The position numbers and the translations under genes are program-made. Shown here one piece after another: positions 24,699 through 35,865 of a stretch of DNA of 64,000 bases (position 1 is the stretch's first letter; each line of letters starts with the position of its first letter). Where the stretch lies: the NCBI GenBank assembly GCA_964630235.1, contig CAZVUO010000001.1, forward strand, positions 558,001 through 622,000. The letters are read 5' to 3'. The notes below the pieces were generated by a model. It saw only the letters and a list, made by a program, of their open reading frames with translations, was not told the DNA's origin and did no database searches. The DNA comes from JBFLYH01 sp964630235. GTDB taxonomy: Bacteria; Oederibacteriota; JAAXVQ01; JAUVAV01.

Positions 24699-25239
24699 AC
24701 GCATTTCGACCGACGATGAATTTATTGAAAATGTTCAAAATGAAATAAAAAACAGAACGGTTTCGCAGTTTCTTTTACAAATAAGGTGCGAACATAATCT
24801 TACACAAAATCAAATTGCTCAAAAAATTGGGTGTTCACAAAGTAGAATTTCAAAAATCGAAACATCTTGTGACGACGAAATATCTATTGATGATCTTCTG
24901 TCGTATGCAAAAGCTCTAAAGTTAAAACTCGAGATAGGGTTTCGTCATGAGTCTATAACTATTGTAGATTTAATTAAATATCATGTTTATAAAATTAAAG
25001 GTTACCTTGCGCAATTAAGGTCTTTAGTAAAAGGGGATGAATCACTGAATAAGGGGATAGCCAATTTTCATATTGAAGCTCTATATAACATCGGTAAGGC
25101 GATAATTGAAGGACTCGGTGAGTTAAATGTGTCTAGAATAAAGGTGCAAGATAAGTCGCCCATTCATATTTCTGCGCCCTACGATATTACAAGACAAACA
25201 AAGGTAGATAAAGAAAGCAAAATCACGAAGAATAAATAA
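24655..25239 (+). CDS. XRE-family helix-turn-helix protein (antitoxin-like)
   Basis: 194 aa; ATG at 24655 with AAAGGA 5 bp upstream. Residues ~38-72 (LLQIRCEHNLTQNQIAQKIG, CSQSRISKIE) are a classical XRE/Cro helix-turn-helix. The remaining ~110 residues are helical and much longer than in minimal HigA antitoxins, with YHVYKIKGYLAQLRSL and ALYNIGKAIIEGLGEL; I recognise no domain there. It likely represses its own operon and, if the upstream gene is a toxin, neutralises it. Confidence 0.68.
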   Translation: MPMGEKIANVRELLKRISTDDEFIENVQNEIKNRTVSQFLLQIRCEHNLTQNQIAQKIGCSQSRISKIETSCDDEISIDDLLSYAKALKLKLEIGFRHESITIVDLIKYHVYKIKGYLAQLRSLVKGDESLNKGIANFHIEALYNIGKAIIEGLGELNVSRIKVQDKSPIHISAPYDITRQTKVDKESKITKNK

Positions 25240-25383
25240 TAAATATTAATAACTACGCAATCTTTTATTGTTAGTCCTGGTTAAGGTGAACAGAATAAAC
25301 ATTTAGTATTCCCAAATAATATTGTTTTAAGAACGCGCCACCGTTCTTGTGATTAAAGCATTGGCGTTTAGAGAGGAAATTCT

Positions 25384-26214
25384 ATGAATGGACAAGAGGA
25401 CTCGGCCGCGAACCTCCTAAGGGAACGAGAAGAAATACTAAAAAGAATCCAAATACATACAAAGGAAATTACTAGAAAAATCGGAGAAGATATACGTAAC
25501 CTTCCGCAATTTCATAAGCTTGCGGAAGAAATGGATCAGGCCGCCAAGTCTAATCAATCATACTTTAGTATTTATAGACCTTTTCTTGATTTTATGAAGG
25601 AATCAAATAATCGTCTTTTAGAGATTGAAGAAGCTATCTTTTTCAATGTAAACGAATATCATGGCTCTAATCAGAGTCTAACTTCGTCAGCAATTGCAAC
25701 TGCTTCAAATATGGCTCCTAGCTTACTTCATAATATTCCTTTCCCTGCTGCCGGCCCTTTTGTGTCCAAGCAAAAGCGGGAAGAAATCACGATAAGGCTT
25801 CAACCTATTAGTCCGGGGTTGAGTCAGACTTATCAGGCGATACCAGATATTTATTATAGTTCAGATAAAGAAGGAATTAGAGGCGCACTTTATCAGGCGC
25901 GTCAAACTCTTGACCACCTGCTTGAAGCTCTTGCTCCAGATAACGAAGTGAAAGAATCGCCTTTTTATGTTGAAAAACCCGAACCTAATAAAGGAAAGGT
26001 ATTTAGACGAGAAAGATATCTATTTGCCTGTAACAAACATATTGCCGATAGGAGCAAGACAAAATACTTTGAGGCAAGGATTGATCATTTGCTTTCATTA
26101 TATGAATCTCTAAATGAAGCGCATATCCGTGGTGTTTTAAACGCCGAAAAACTTGACCCGGTATTGAAACTTACAGATGAATTTCTCGATGAGTGGTTAA
26201 ATGCTATGAATTAA
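25384..26214 (+). CDS. Unrecognised protein of the AT-rich accessory region
   Basis: 276 aa; ATG with AGAGAGG upstream. Mostly helical: a coiled-coil N-terminus (LLREREEILKRIQIHTKEI), a mid-region LSQTYQAIPDIYYSSDKEG, and a striking ALYQARQTLDHLLEALAPDNEV segment followed by RRERYLFACNKHI. I do not recognise a family; the ARQTLDHLL-LAPD pattern is reminiscent of helical domains found in defence-associated proteins, but that is a weak impression. It stands alone, 144 bp after the XRE gene, and shares the low GC content of that pair. Confidence 0.5.
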   Translation: MNGQEDSAANLLREREEILKRIQIHTKEITRKIGEDIRNLPQFHKLAEEMDQAAKSNQSYFSIYRPFLDFMKESNNRLLEIEEAIFFNVNEYHGSNQSLTSSAIATASNMAPSLLHNIPFPAAGPFVSKQKREEITIRLQPISPGLSQTYQAIPDIYYSSDKEGIRGALYQARQTLDHLLEALAPDNEVKESPFYVEKPEPNKGKVFRRERYLFACNKHIADRSKTKYFEARIDHLLSLYESLNEAHIRGVLNAEKLDPVLKLTDEFLDEWLNAMN

Positions 26215-26229
26215 GATGTGGTTTTATCG

Positions 26230-26309
26230 AGGTAGTTAAACTTCCTTTTTACTTCAACTATTCAAAGAAATAGTGACTCTCTAATTTTAATTTAATAGTT
26301 CAACTACCT
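26230..26309. other. Long-range inverted repeat after the accessory gene
   Basis: AGGTAGTT (26230-26237) and AACTACCT (26302-26309) are exact inverted repeats 64 bp apart in the AT-rich 235-bp gap before the core methionine gene. It marks roughly where base composition returns to GC-rich (about 26.35 kb). Function unknown. Confidence 0.35.
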
Positions 26310-26449
26310 AAAGAAAATATTATTACCATAAAATGCGCCTCCGTTTGGTAGCTAGTATTCCTCGATAAATTTCCCATGCATTTTCCGCCGCCCAGTACTA
26401 GAATAGGGAGCACTTTATCCCCCGGCCGGTCCGGGGCAGGAGACCGCAC

Positions 26450-28301
<1,852 letters not shown>

Positions 28302-28312
<11 letters not shown>

Positions 28313-29849
28313 GACCGATTCGCCCGAGCCGGCCAAGCTGTCACCCTGGTTCTTGCTGGCCACCATTTTCATCACGGGCAATGTCATCATGATGCTCGAG
28401 GTGGTGGGCACGCGCGTGGTCGGCCCGTTCTTCGGGGTGGGCATCTACGTGTGGTCCGCGTTGATCACCGTCGCGCTCCTGGCCCTGGCCGCGGGCTACT
28501 GGCTGGGCGGCCTGTGGGCGGACAACCGGCGGCAGCCGGAATTCCTGTACCTGGTGATCCTGCTCTCGGGCGTGATCACCCTGCTCATCCCCGTGTGGCG
28601 CAATCCCTTGCTGGCCTTTGCCAGCCAATTCGGCGTGCGCGGCGGCGTTCTGGTCGGCAGCGCGCTCCTGTTCGGGCCGCCGCTGTTTTTGCTCGGCATC
28701 GTGAGCCCCTACGCCACCAAGCTGTTCACCGACCAGTTCGAAAAGCTGGGCTCGCGCGTCGGCCTGCTCTACTCGATTTCCACCGTGGGGAGCTTCCTGG
28801 GGACGATCACCATGGGGTTTTACCTGATCCCCACCTTTGACCTGAGAACCATCCTGCTCGCCCTGGGCCTGGCTTTGCTGGTTATGCCGGCCTTGTTCTT
28901 CCTGCTCTACCGCCGGCAGAAGCTCGGGGTGGCCATGACCCTGCTGGCCCTGGTGCTGGCCGCCGCGGTAACGGCCATGACCAGCGGAACCCAGCCCTTG
29001 CGGAACGAACGGGTCAAGCTGGTGTATAAAACCACCAGCTTTTACGGCGAGATCAAGGTCGTGGACTTTGGCGCGCAGCGCCTGCTGCTGGTGGACGGCG
29101 TGACCCAGTCCGGCGAGCTTACGGCCACCCATCAGGCCACCCCGCAGTACGTCAAGGACATGGACCAGTTGATCAAGCGCTTCCACCCCGGGGCGAAGCG
29201 CGCCCTGGTGCTTGGCCTGGGCGGAGGCAACATGATCCATGCCCTGGTGGAACGCGGTCTGGAAGTGGACGTGGTGGAAATTGACCCCAAGATCCTCGAT
29301 GTGTCCACCCGCTTTTTCGGCGTGGACCCGCAGCGGGTGCGGATCACGCTCGAGGACGGCAGGCGCTTCGTGCGCGCCTGCGCCAAACAGTACGACGTGG
29401 TGGTGTGCAACACGTTTTCCGGCGAATCGTTCCCCACGCACATGCTGACACGGGAATTTTTCCGGGAGGTCAACCGCATCCTGGCCCCGGGCGGCGTCAC
29501 GGTGCTGAACTTCGTGGGCTATGTCCAGGGGCCGCACCGGATGGCCTCGGCTTCGGTTTACGCCACGCTCAAGGCGGCCAACGCGTGGTGCGAGGTGTAT
29601 TTCCGCGAGCCCCATCATCAGTTCGCCAATATCCTTTTCGTGGGCGGGCGGAACGCGGCGGCGGCCGAACCGGACGCTGACCCGGCCTGGGAGAACCTGA
29701 AAACCCGCCGGGTCGAAATTCACGGGGCGGACCAGGCCGTGGTGTGCACGGATGATTACAACCCCGTGGAATTCTTGAACCGCGTGACCTACCGGCGGTG
29801 GCGTCAGATGGTCATTGATTACGTCGGTGCCGATGTACTGCTGAATTAA
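28302..29849 (+). CDS. Fused membrane/spermidine synthase-like protein
   Basis: 515 aa from the ATG at 28302 with AAGGAGGG upstream. Residues ~14-230 form about seven TM spans of the fused-MFS/spermidine-synthase type. The C-terminal ~270 residues are a SpeE-like Rossmann domain: VLGLGGGNMIHALVERG (SAM/dcSAM glycine loop), VVEIDP, EDGRRFV and the YDVVVCNTFSGES region, where true synthases have Asp in D-TDP. Polyamine synthesis is therefore uncertain; many such fusions have unknown substrates. Co-transcribed with the homocysteine methyltransferase/MTHFR gene, which may point to SAM metabolism. Confidence 0.82.
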
Positions 29850-29874
29850 TCCAGAACCGGGTTTTCTTCATTTG

Positions 29875-29977
29875 GTCGTTGCGAGGCGCCCTGAGCTGGT
29901 CCAAGGGCACCGAAGCAATCCCGAAATATCAACTGTTCAACAAGAGTGCCACGCTTCCTTCGGTCGTTCGCAATGAC
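29875..29977. repeat. MITE-like repeat, copy 2
   Basis: 103 bp between GTCGTTGCGAG and CGCAATGAC (9-bp terminal inverted repeats with one mismatch). Shares CCTGAGC-TGGTCCAAGGGC and CCGAAGCAATCCC with copy 1 at 8474. It lies between the spermidine-synthase-like gene and tilS. Confidence 0.72.
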
Positions 29978-30030
29978 TTCACTAAGCGGCGGAAGTTCCC
30001 GGCGATTCATTACGGATGGATAGGGGGGCC

Positions 30031-31476
30031 ATGTCCAAGCGCGTGCTCGCTGAAGCCCAGACCGTTCTCGCCGCGCATCTGCCGCGGCAGGGCGCGGTCG
30101 TGATCGGTGTTTCCGGCGGCGCGGATTCCGTGGCCCTGCTGGACCTGGCCGGCCGCTTGATCCCCCGCGCCAGCCAGCGGCTGAAGGTGGTGCACGTGCA
30201 CCATGGACTCAGGTCCCGGTCCGCGGACCTGGACCAGCGCCTGGTGCAGCGCCATGCCGCCAGGCTGGGAGTGGATTGCTGGTGTTACCGCAGCCAGGCA
30301 GCGCACGTGGCGTCCAAGCGAGGCCTGACCGTGGAGGAAGCCGGGCGCCTGGTGCGGCAGGCCTGCCTGCTGGACGCGGCCTGGCAGTGGAAGGCGCGCG
30401 TGGTCCTTCTGGCCCACCACGCGGACGACCAGGCCGAGACCGTGCTGGCCCAGCTCCTGCGCGGCGCCGGCGGGCAGGGGCTTGCGGGCATGCGGCCGGC
30501 CCGGCCGTTTCCGCATCCGGCCGCGCCGCCAAACCTGCTGCTGTTGCGGCCGCTGCTGGGCCTGCGCAAACCAGAACTGCAAGCCTACTGCCGGAGCCGC
30601 CGCCTGGCCTGGCGGGAGGACGCCAGCAACCGTTCCCCGCATTTCAGCCGCAACCGCATCCGCCTGCGCCTGCTGCCGCTATTAAGGCGCGCATACAATC
30701 CGCAAATCGAAAAATTGCTCGCGGCGACCGCCGCGAGCCAGGCCCGCGACGACGACTATCTGTCGCGCCTGGCCGAACGGGCGTTCCGGCGTCTGGTCCG
30801 CAAGCTGCCTGGCCGCGGCCTCGTGCTCGACCGCCGGGGATTTTGCCGCCTGGCGCCGAGCCTGCGGTTCCGCGTGGCCGGCCTGGCCTGGGACCGGCTG
30901 GGCCTTGCCAACAAATCGGCACTCCACTTGGAACGGATGGTTGCGGCTTGGGTCAGCGGGCATTCCGGATTAAGCCTGCCTGGCAACTGGAGCGCAGACG
31001 CCGGCGGCCGGCAACTCCGGCTCGTACCCCGGCAAGAGATGGATAAGCCCGCGGCTTGGAAGCTTCCCCTGCGGCTGGGAAGGAACGCGAACCGCCGCTG
31101 TCCCTATGGGGTCGAAATCCGGGCCGCGGCGGTTCCCAGGACGCCCGCGCGGCTCAGAGCCGCGCGGCGGCCGCGCGCGATCCTCATTGATGCCGGCGCC
31201 TGGAAAACAGGATGGGTGGCGCGGACCTATCGGCCCGGGGATTTTATCCGCCCCCTGGGACTCGCGGGACACAGGCAGGATGTGCGAAAAATTTTCACCG
31301 CCATGCGCTTGGCCCCGGAGGAAAGGAACGCCTGGCCGCTGGTGGCTCGCGGCAGGGAAGTGCTGTGGGTACCTAAGGGACCAATGTCCGACGACTTGAA
31401 GATCACGCCCCGGACCAAAAAGGCTTTGAAAATAGACCTGTTCAAGGCGGGGGCGCAAAAAGCAACAGACCGGTAA
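30031..31476 (+). CDS. tilS: tRNA(Ile)-lysidine synthetase
   Basis: 481 aa from the ATG at 30031, directly after a G-rich AGGGGGG site (an ATG at 30016 is also in frame). The PP-loop SGGADSVALL is near residues 30-39; the family's HVHHGLR, LAHHADDQAETVL and REDASN motifs follow. The C-terminal TilS domain (RPLGLAGHRQDVRKIF...WPLV) is present, so the protein is full length. It converts the wobble C of tRNA-Ile(CAU) to lysidine, an essential step, in the cytoplasm. Confidence 0.92.
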   Translation: MSKRVLAEAQTVLAAHLPRQGAVVIGVSGGADSVALLDLAGRLIPRASQRLKVVHVHHGLRSRSADLDQRLVQRHAARLGVDCWCYRSQAAHVASKRGLTVEEAGRLVRQACLLDAAWQWKARVVLLAHHADDQAETVLAQLLRGAGGQGLAGMRPARPFPHPAAPPNLLLLRPLLGLRKPELQAYCRSRRLAWREDASNRSPHFSRNRIRLRLLPLLRRAYNPQIEKLLAATAASQARDDDYLSRLAERAFRRLVRKLPGRGLVLDRRGFCRLAPSLRFRVAGLAWDRLGLANKSALHLERMVAAWVSGHSGLSLPGNWSADAGGRQLRLVPRQEMDKPAAWKLPLRLGRNANRRCPYGVEIRAAAVPRTPARLRAARRPRAILIDAGAWKTGWVARTYRPGDFIRPLGLAGHRQDVRKIFTAMRLAPEERNAWPLVARGREVLWVPKGPMSDDLKITPRTKKALKIDLFKAGAQKATDR

Positions 31477-31561
31477 AAACACGGATAATAATAATGTAGT
31501 AAAATTCCCGCCGGTGGTTATTAATCCTTGAAAAGCCTGATCGAATCCGGATAATTTGAAG

Positions 31562-31590
31562 TTGCCAGCCCCTGGGCAGTGTGCTAGATT
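31562..31590 (+). promoter_or_regulatory. ftsH promoter
   Basis: TTGCCA (31562-31567), exactly 17 bp, TAGATT (31585-31590), with TGC before the -10 (extended type). It lies 47 bp upstream of the ftsH start. Confidence 0.65.
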
Positions 31591-31637
31591 GAAGAACGCG
31601 GCGGCTTTCCAGCGGCCGCGAGGGTTGGAGGACGTCC

Positions 31638-33485
31638 GTGAATAACTCACTGAAAACACTTTCCTTCTGGCTGTTCATTTTCATTGTCGTCATTATGCTG
31701 GTCAACTACATCAATCTGCCCAAGCAGATTGGCCAGAAACAATACAACTACAGCGAATTTTTGCAGGACGTGGAGCGAGGCGAGATCGCGCGCGTCGTGA
31801 TCGTGCAGAAAGACCAGTCCGGCAAGGAAGTCGCCGGCAAGCGCCGGGACGGGACCAACTTCACGCTCGTCGCGCCGTCGGACGACCCCAAGCTGTTCGA
31901 AATACTCCATAACCAGAAAGTGGAGATCGTCAGCAAACTGCCGCAGACCTCGGGCATGCAGTGGCTTGCCACCTTCTTCTTCTCTTGGGGGCCGGTCATC
32001 GCCTTTATCCTGTTCTGGCTGTATTACCTGAACAAGATGCAGGGCGGCACGGGCGGGGCGATCGCTTTCGGCAAGAGCAAGGCCAAGATGATGACCACGG
32101 CCAACCGCCCCAAGGTGACCTTCGCCGATGTGGCGGGGGTGGACGAAGCCAAGCAGGACCTGGAGGAAATCATCGAATACCTCAAGGACCCGGGCAAGTT
32201 CCAGCGCCTGGGCGGCAAGATCCCCAAGGGCGTGCTCCTGCTCGGCCCTCCGGGGACGGGCAAGACGCTCTTGGCCCGCGCCGTCGCGGGCGAGGCGGGC
32301 GTGCCGTTTTTCAGCATTTCCGGGTCGGATTTCGTGGAAATGTTCGTGGGCGTGGGCGCTTCGCGCGTGCGCGACCTGTTCGAGCAGGGCAAGAAGAATG
32401 CGCCCTGCATTATCTTTATTGATGAGATTGACGCGGTCGGACGCCACCGCGGCGCGGGCCTGGGCGGCGGCCACGACGAGCGGGAACAGACCCTCAACCA
32501 GCTGCTGGTGGAAATGGACGGGTTCGAGACCAATTCCGGCGTGATCCTGATCGCGGCCACGAACCGGCCGGACGTGCTGGACCCGGCGCTGCTGCGCGCC
32601 GGCCGCTTTGACCGGCAGGTGGTCGTGGACCGGCCGGACCTGCCGGGCCGGGTGGGCATCCTCAAGGTGCATACCAAGAACATCGTGCTCGCGCCGGACG
32701 TGGACCTGCAGATCCTGGGACGCCGCACGCCCATGTTCTCCGGCGCCGATCTCGCCAACCTGGTCAACGAGGCCGCGCTTTTGGCCGCGCGCCGCAATAA
32801 AAAGGCCGTGACCATGGAGGAGCTGGAAGAGTCCATCGAACGGGTCATGGCCGGGCCCGAGCGCAAGAGCCGCGTGATCTCGGAGCGCGAAAAGCGGATC
32901 ATCGCCTACCACGAGGCCGGGCATGCGATGGTCTCCAAGCTGATCCCCGGCTCCCACCCGGTGCATAAGGTTTCCATTATCCCGCGCGGGCACGCGGCCC
33001 TCGGGTACACCCTGCGCATGCCTTTGGAAGACCAGTACCTCTACCTGCGCGAGGAGCTGCTCGGTGAGATCGCCGTGAAGCTCGCCGGCCGGGCGGCCGA
33101 ACAGCTGGTCTTCGAGGAGATTTCGTCTGGCGCCAGCGACGACCTGGAGCGGGCCACGGACATCGCCCATACCATGGTCTGCGAGTGGGGCATGTCCAAA
33201 GAGATGGGCACCATGACCTTCGGTAAAAAAGACCGCGAGGTGTTCCTCGGCAAGGACCTCCTGAAGGAAAAGAACTACAGCGAGAAGACCGCCCAGGAGA
33301 TTGACGCCGAGGTCCGCAAGATCATCACGCAAGCATATGACCGCGCCCTCCTGCTCCTGCGGAAGAACGAAGCCAAACTGCACAAGCTGGCCGAGACCCT
33401 GCTGGAGAAGGAGATCATCGAGGGTGAGGAAGTCAACCGCATCCTAAACCTTAAAACCCCGGCAGCCAAGGAGGCCAAGGCTTAA
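31638..33485 (+). CDS. ftsH: ATP-dependent zinc metalloprotease FtsH
   Basis: 615 aa from a GTG with TTGGAGG before it. Order: TM1 (~9-25), periplasmic domain, TM2 (~110-130), AAA+ ATPase with Walker A GPPGTGKT (203-210), Walker B IIFIDEID, the aromatic pore residue in FVEMFVGVG, second region of homology ATNRPDVLDPALLR, then the peptidase with zinc site HEAGH (425-429). All key residues are intact. It degrades membrane and regulatory proteins at the inner membrane. The tilS-ftsH-folP order is a common bacterial arrangement. Confidence 0.97.
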   Translation: MNNSLKTLSFWLFIFIVVIMLVNYINLPKQIGQKQYNYSEFLQDVERGEIARVVIVQKDQSGKEVAGKRRDGTNFTLVAPSDDPKLFEILHNQKVEIVSKLPQTSGMQWLATFFFSWGPVIAFILFWLYYLNKMQGGTGGAIAFGKSKAKMMTTANRPKVTFADVAGVDEAKQDLEEIIEYLKDPGKFQRLGGKIPKGVLLLGPPGTGKTLLARAVAGEAGVPFFSISGSDFVEMFVGVGASRVRDLFEQGKKNAPCIIFIDEIDAVGRHRGAGLGGGHDEREQTLNQLLVEMDGFETNSGVILIAATNRPDVLDPALLRAGRFDRQVVVDRPDLPGRVGILKVHTKNIVLAPDVDLQILGRRTPMFSGADLANLVNEAALLAARRNKKAVTMEELEESIERVMAGPERKSRVISEREKRIIAYHEAGHAMVSKLIPGSHPVHKVSIIPRGHAALGYTLRMPLEDQYLYLREELLGEIAVKLAGRAAEQLVFEEISSGASDDLERATDIAHTMVCEWGMSKEMGTMTFGKKDREVFLGKDLLKEKNYSEKTAQEIDAEVRKIITQAYDRALLLLRKNEAKLHKLAETLLEKEIIEGEEVNRILNLKTPAAKEAKA

Positions 33486-33557
33486 TCGTCCCCTTCGCGT
33501 ACCACGTCCGCGGGACGAAGGGCTCCTGGCTGCCACGACACTAGGAGTCCTGGCCGT

Positions 33558-34406
33558 ATGGCGTCTTTGAGCTGGCAGTCCGGTTCCCGCCGCTTCACCC
33601 TTCCCGATCGCCCGCTGATCATGGGCATTATCAACTTGAGCCCGGACTCTTTTTCCGACGGCGGCCTGGTGACCAATCCGGCCGCGGCCGAACGCCGCGC
33701 GCGCGAACTGCTGGCCGCGGGCGCCGATCTGCTGGACGTGGGCGCGGAATCCACCCGCCCCGGCGCCGCGCCTCTGCCGGCCGCGGCGGAAAAGCGCCGG
33801 CTGCTGCCGGTCCTGCGCCGCCTCTCCAAATTATCCGCGCCGGTCTCGGTGGACACGTACAAGCCCGAGGTCGCCCAAGCCGCGCTGGCCGCGGGCGCCG
33901 CGCTCCTCAACGACATTTGCGGCCTGGACCATCCGGCCATGTACCGGGTTGCGGCCGCGTCTCGCGTCCCGCTCATCATCATGCACATGCGCGGCACGCC
34001 CCAAACCATGCAGCGCGCCCCGCGCTACGCCGATGTGGTCCGCGACGTGCGGCGGGCCTTGCTGGCCGCGGCGCGCCGGGCCCAGACGGCCGGGGTGCCG
34101 CGGGGCCGCATCATCCTGGACCCGGGCATCGGCTTCGGCAAGACGCCGCGGCACAACCTGCAGCTCCTGCGCGGGTTGCCCCGGCTGGCGGCCGCCGGAT
34201 ATCCCGTGCTGGTCGGGCCGTCGCGCAAATCCTTTATCGCCGCGGTGCTGGGGCCCCTGCCGCCGGCCGCGCGCGCCTGGGGCACCGCGGCCGCGGTCGC
34301 CTGGGCGGTGGCAGCGGGCGCGCGTGTCCTGCGCGTGCACGACGTCGCGGAAATGCGCATGGTGGCGCGCGTCACGGCCGCCATCCGCGACGGAAGGGCG
34401 GCCTGA
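33558..34406 (+). CDS. folP: Dihydropteroate synthase
   Basis: 282 aa. Seen: IMGIINLSPDSFSDGG near residues 21-36, DVGAESTRPGA, NDICGL, IIMHMRGTPQTMQ, LDPGIGFGKT and VGPSRKSFIA, all family signatures. It condenses p-aminobenzoate with pterin pyrophosphate in folate synthesis. Located between ftsH and cdaA, as in many bacteria. TAGGAG sits 10 bp before the ATG. The cdaA start follows almost immediately, so the two are co-transcribed. Confidence 0.96.
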   Translation: MASLSWQSGSRRFTLPDRPLIMGIINLSPDSFSDGGLVTNPAAAERRARELLAAGADLLDVGAESTRPGAAPLPAAAEKRRLLPVLRRLSKLSAPVSVDTYKPEVAQAALAAGAALLNDICGLDHPAMYRVAAASRVPLIIMHMRGTPQTMQRAPRYADVVRDVRRALLAAARRAQTAGVPRGRIILDPGIGFGKTPRHNLQLLRGLPRLAAAGYPVLVGPSRKSFIAAVLGPLPPAARAWGTAAAVAWAVAAGARVLRVHDVAEMRMVARVTAAIRDGRAA

Positions 34407-34408
34407 CC

Positions 34409-35185
34409 GTGCAGCAGGAACTGACGCGCTTTATCCAGCTGCTGGGCGGATTTCGCTGGCAGGACGCGGTGGACATTCTGCTGGTCGCCGTTCTCATTTA
34501 CTATCTCCTGCTCATGATCCGCGACACGCGCGCCATGCAGGTGCTCAAGGGGTTTCTGGTGCTGCTGGCCTTCGGCCTGCTGGGCTCGCAGCTGCACCTG
34601 TACACCATCAACTGGCTTCTGACCAGCCTCTGGGCGGTGTTCCTGGTGGCGTTCACCATCATCTTCCAGCCTGAACTGCGCCGGGTGCTGGTGCAGCTCG
34701 GGCGGCAGGGATTGTTCAAGGGGCTGATGAAAGTGGAGGCCCGGCTGTACAAGGAAATCACCGAGGCCTGCCGCGTTCTGTCGCGCCGCAAGCTGGGCGC
34801 CCTGATCGTGCTCGAGCGCAATGTCGCGCTCAAAACCTATATTGACAGCGGGACGCTCCTGGATGCCGAACTGACCAGCCAGCTCTTGGTCACCCTGTTC
34901 GTGCCCAAGACGCCCCTCCACGACGGCGCCGCGATCATCCGGGAGGGGCGGGTGGTGGCGGCCGGCTGCATTCTGCCGCTGACCGAAAACCCCGGCGTGG
35001 ACAAGACCATGGGCACGCGCCACCGCGCGGCCATCGGCCTGACCGAAGAGACGGACGCGGTGGCCATTGTCATCTCGGAAGAGAATCGCAGCATTTCCCT
35101 GGCCGTGGGCGGCAAGATCACGCCGGCCATTGACCCCCAGACGCTGGAGGAAATGCTGACCCTGTACGGGCCCAAGCGGGGGTAG
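34409..35185 (+). CDS. cdaA: Diadenylate cyclase CdaA
   Basis: 258 aa from a GTG two bases after the folP stop. Three N-terminal TM spans (~residues 18-80), then the DAC domain with DGA (Asp172-Ala174, in PLHDGAAI) and RHR (204-206, in GTRHRAAIG), the two catalytic motifs that make cyclic di-AMP from two ATP. A YbbR-domain regulator follows, which is the normal partner. Product c-di-AMP controls potassium and osmolyte balance in other bacteria; targets here are not visible. Confidence 0.95.
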   Translation: MQQELTRFIQLLGGFRWQDAVDILLVAVLIYYLLLMIRDTRAMQVLKGFLVLLAFGLLGSQLHLYTINWLLTSLWAVFLVAFTIIFQPELRRVLVQLGRQGLFKGLMKVEARLYKEITEACRVLSRRKLGALIVLERNVALKTYIDSGTLLDAELTSQLLVTLFVPKTPLHDGAAIIREGRVVAAGCILPLTENPGVDKTMGTRHRAAIGLTEETDAVAIVISEENRSISLAVGGKITPAIDPQTLEEMLTLYGPKRG

Positions 35186-35219
35186 CCAAAGCCCCTTCGC
35201 CGGGAACAACCGCGTTGCC

Positions 35220-35357
35220 GTGGTGAAAGCGTGATCCCTGCTCCGGAGAGGGCGCCCCGGCCGGATGGATGGGCGGGACTTCCTTCGACCGCTCCCGCCG
35301 GGCGTCGTCTCTCGGGCTGAAAGGAGAAGTCCCGGCCGAAACCGGCCGGGGGATCCC
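35220..35357 (+). repeat. Structured dispersed repeat, copy D
   Basis: Contains GTGAAAGCGTGATCCCTGCT then CCGGAGAGGGCGCC, matching the GTGAATGCGG-AATCGCTGCTCCGGGGATGTCGCC block of copies A-C in part. Also GGGACTTCCT-TCGACCGCTCCC at 35275, matching the minus-strand core of the 12.4-kb array, and GAAGTCCCGGCC-gaaac-CGGCCGGGGG hairpin at the end. It runs up to the YbbR gene start in the same orientation. It therefore links the tandem array and the dispersed family. Confidence 0.6.
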
Positions 35358-35792
35358 ATGCTCGGTCTTCCTCGCAGCTGGACGAATTTCCTGAGGACCA
35401 AGGTATTCATCAACTGGCAGTACAAGCTGGCCGCGGGCGCCGCGGCTTTCGTGATTTGGAGCTATGTGGCCGGCCAGCAGACCATTCAGGCCATTTACAC
35501 GGTTCCGGTTTTTTTCCAAAACCTTCCGGCTGGCAGCGAGATGATGCGCACCTCGGCGGAGACCATCCAGGTCACGCTGTCGGGCCGCAGGGACCGCATG
35601 CTGTCCCTGCGCGAACGCCAAATCTGGGTTTCGCTGAACCTGTCCGAGATGAAGATCGGGCGTAACACCTACCGGGTGAACCGGGAAGACATTATTGCCC
35701 CTGCCGGCCTTGAAATTAAGGCGTTTACCCCCCAAAAGCTTACCATTCAGCTGGCCAAGAGCGAGCCGCCCGCCGAAGTGATACAGCCTTGA
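35358..35792 (+). CDS. YbbR-domain protein (CdaR-like regulator of CdaA)
   Basis: 144 aa from the ATG at 35358; the frame is open upstream but that part is repeat DNA. One TM span (~residues 21-40: YKLAAGAAAFVIWSYVAG), then a single YbbR-like beta domain (YTVPVFFQNLPAG ... VTLSGRRDRM ... YRVNREDI). Characterised CdaR proteins carry several YbbR units, so this one is short. Its position after cdaA supports a role in tuning c-di-AMP synthesis at the membrane. glmM, often next, is absent. Confidence 0.78.
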   Translation: MLGLPRSWTNFLRTKVFINWQYKLAAGAAAFVIWSYVAGQQTIQAIYTVPVFFQNLPAGSEMMRTSAETIQVTLSGRRDRMLSLRERQIWVSLNLSEMKIGRNTYRVNREDIIAPAGLEIKAFTPQKLTIQLAKSEPPAEVIQP

Positions 35793-35865
35793 GAAAACAC
35801 ACAGACCCATTTTTCCGGGAACTCTCGCTGAGACTCGATCGTATTGCTTGATGAAGGGAGGCCGC

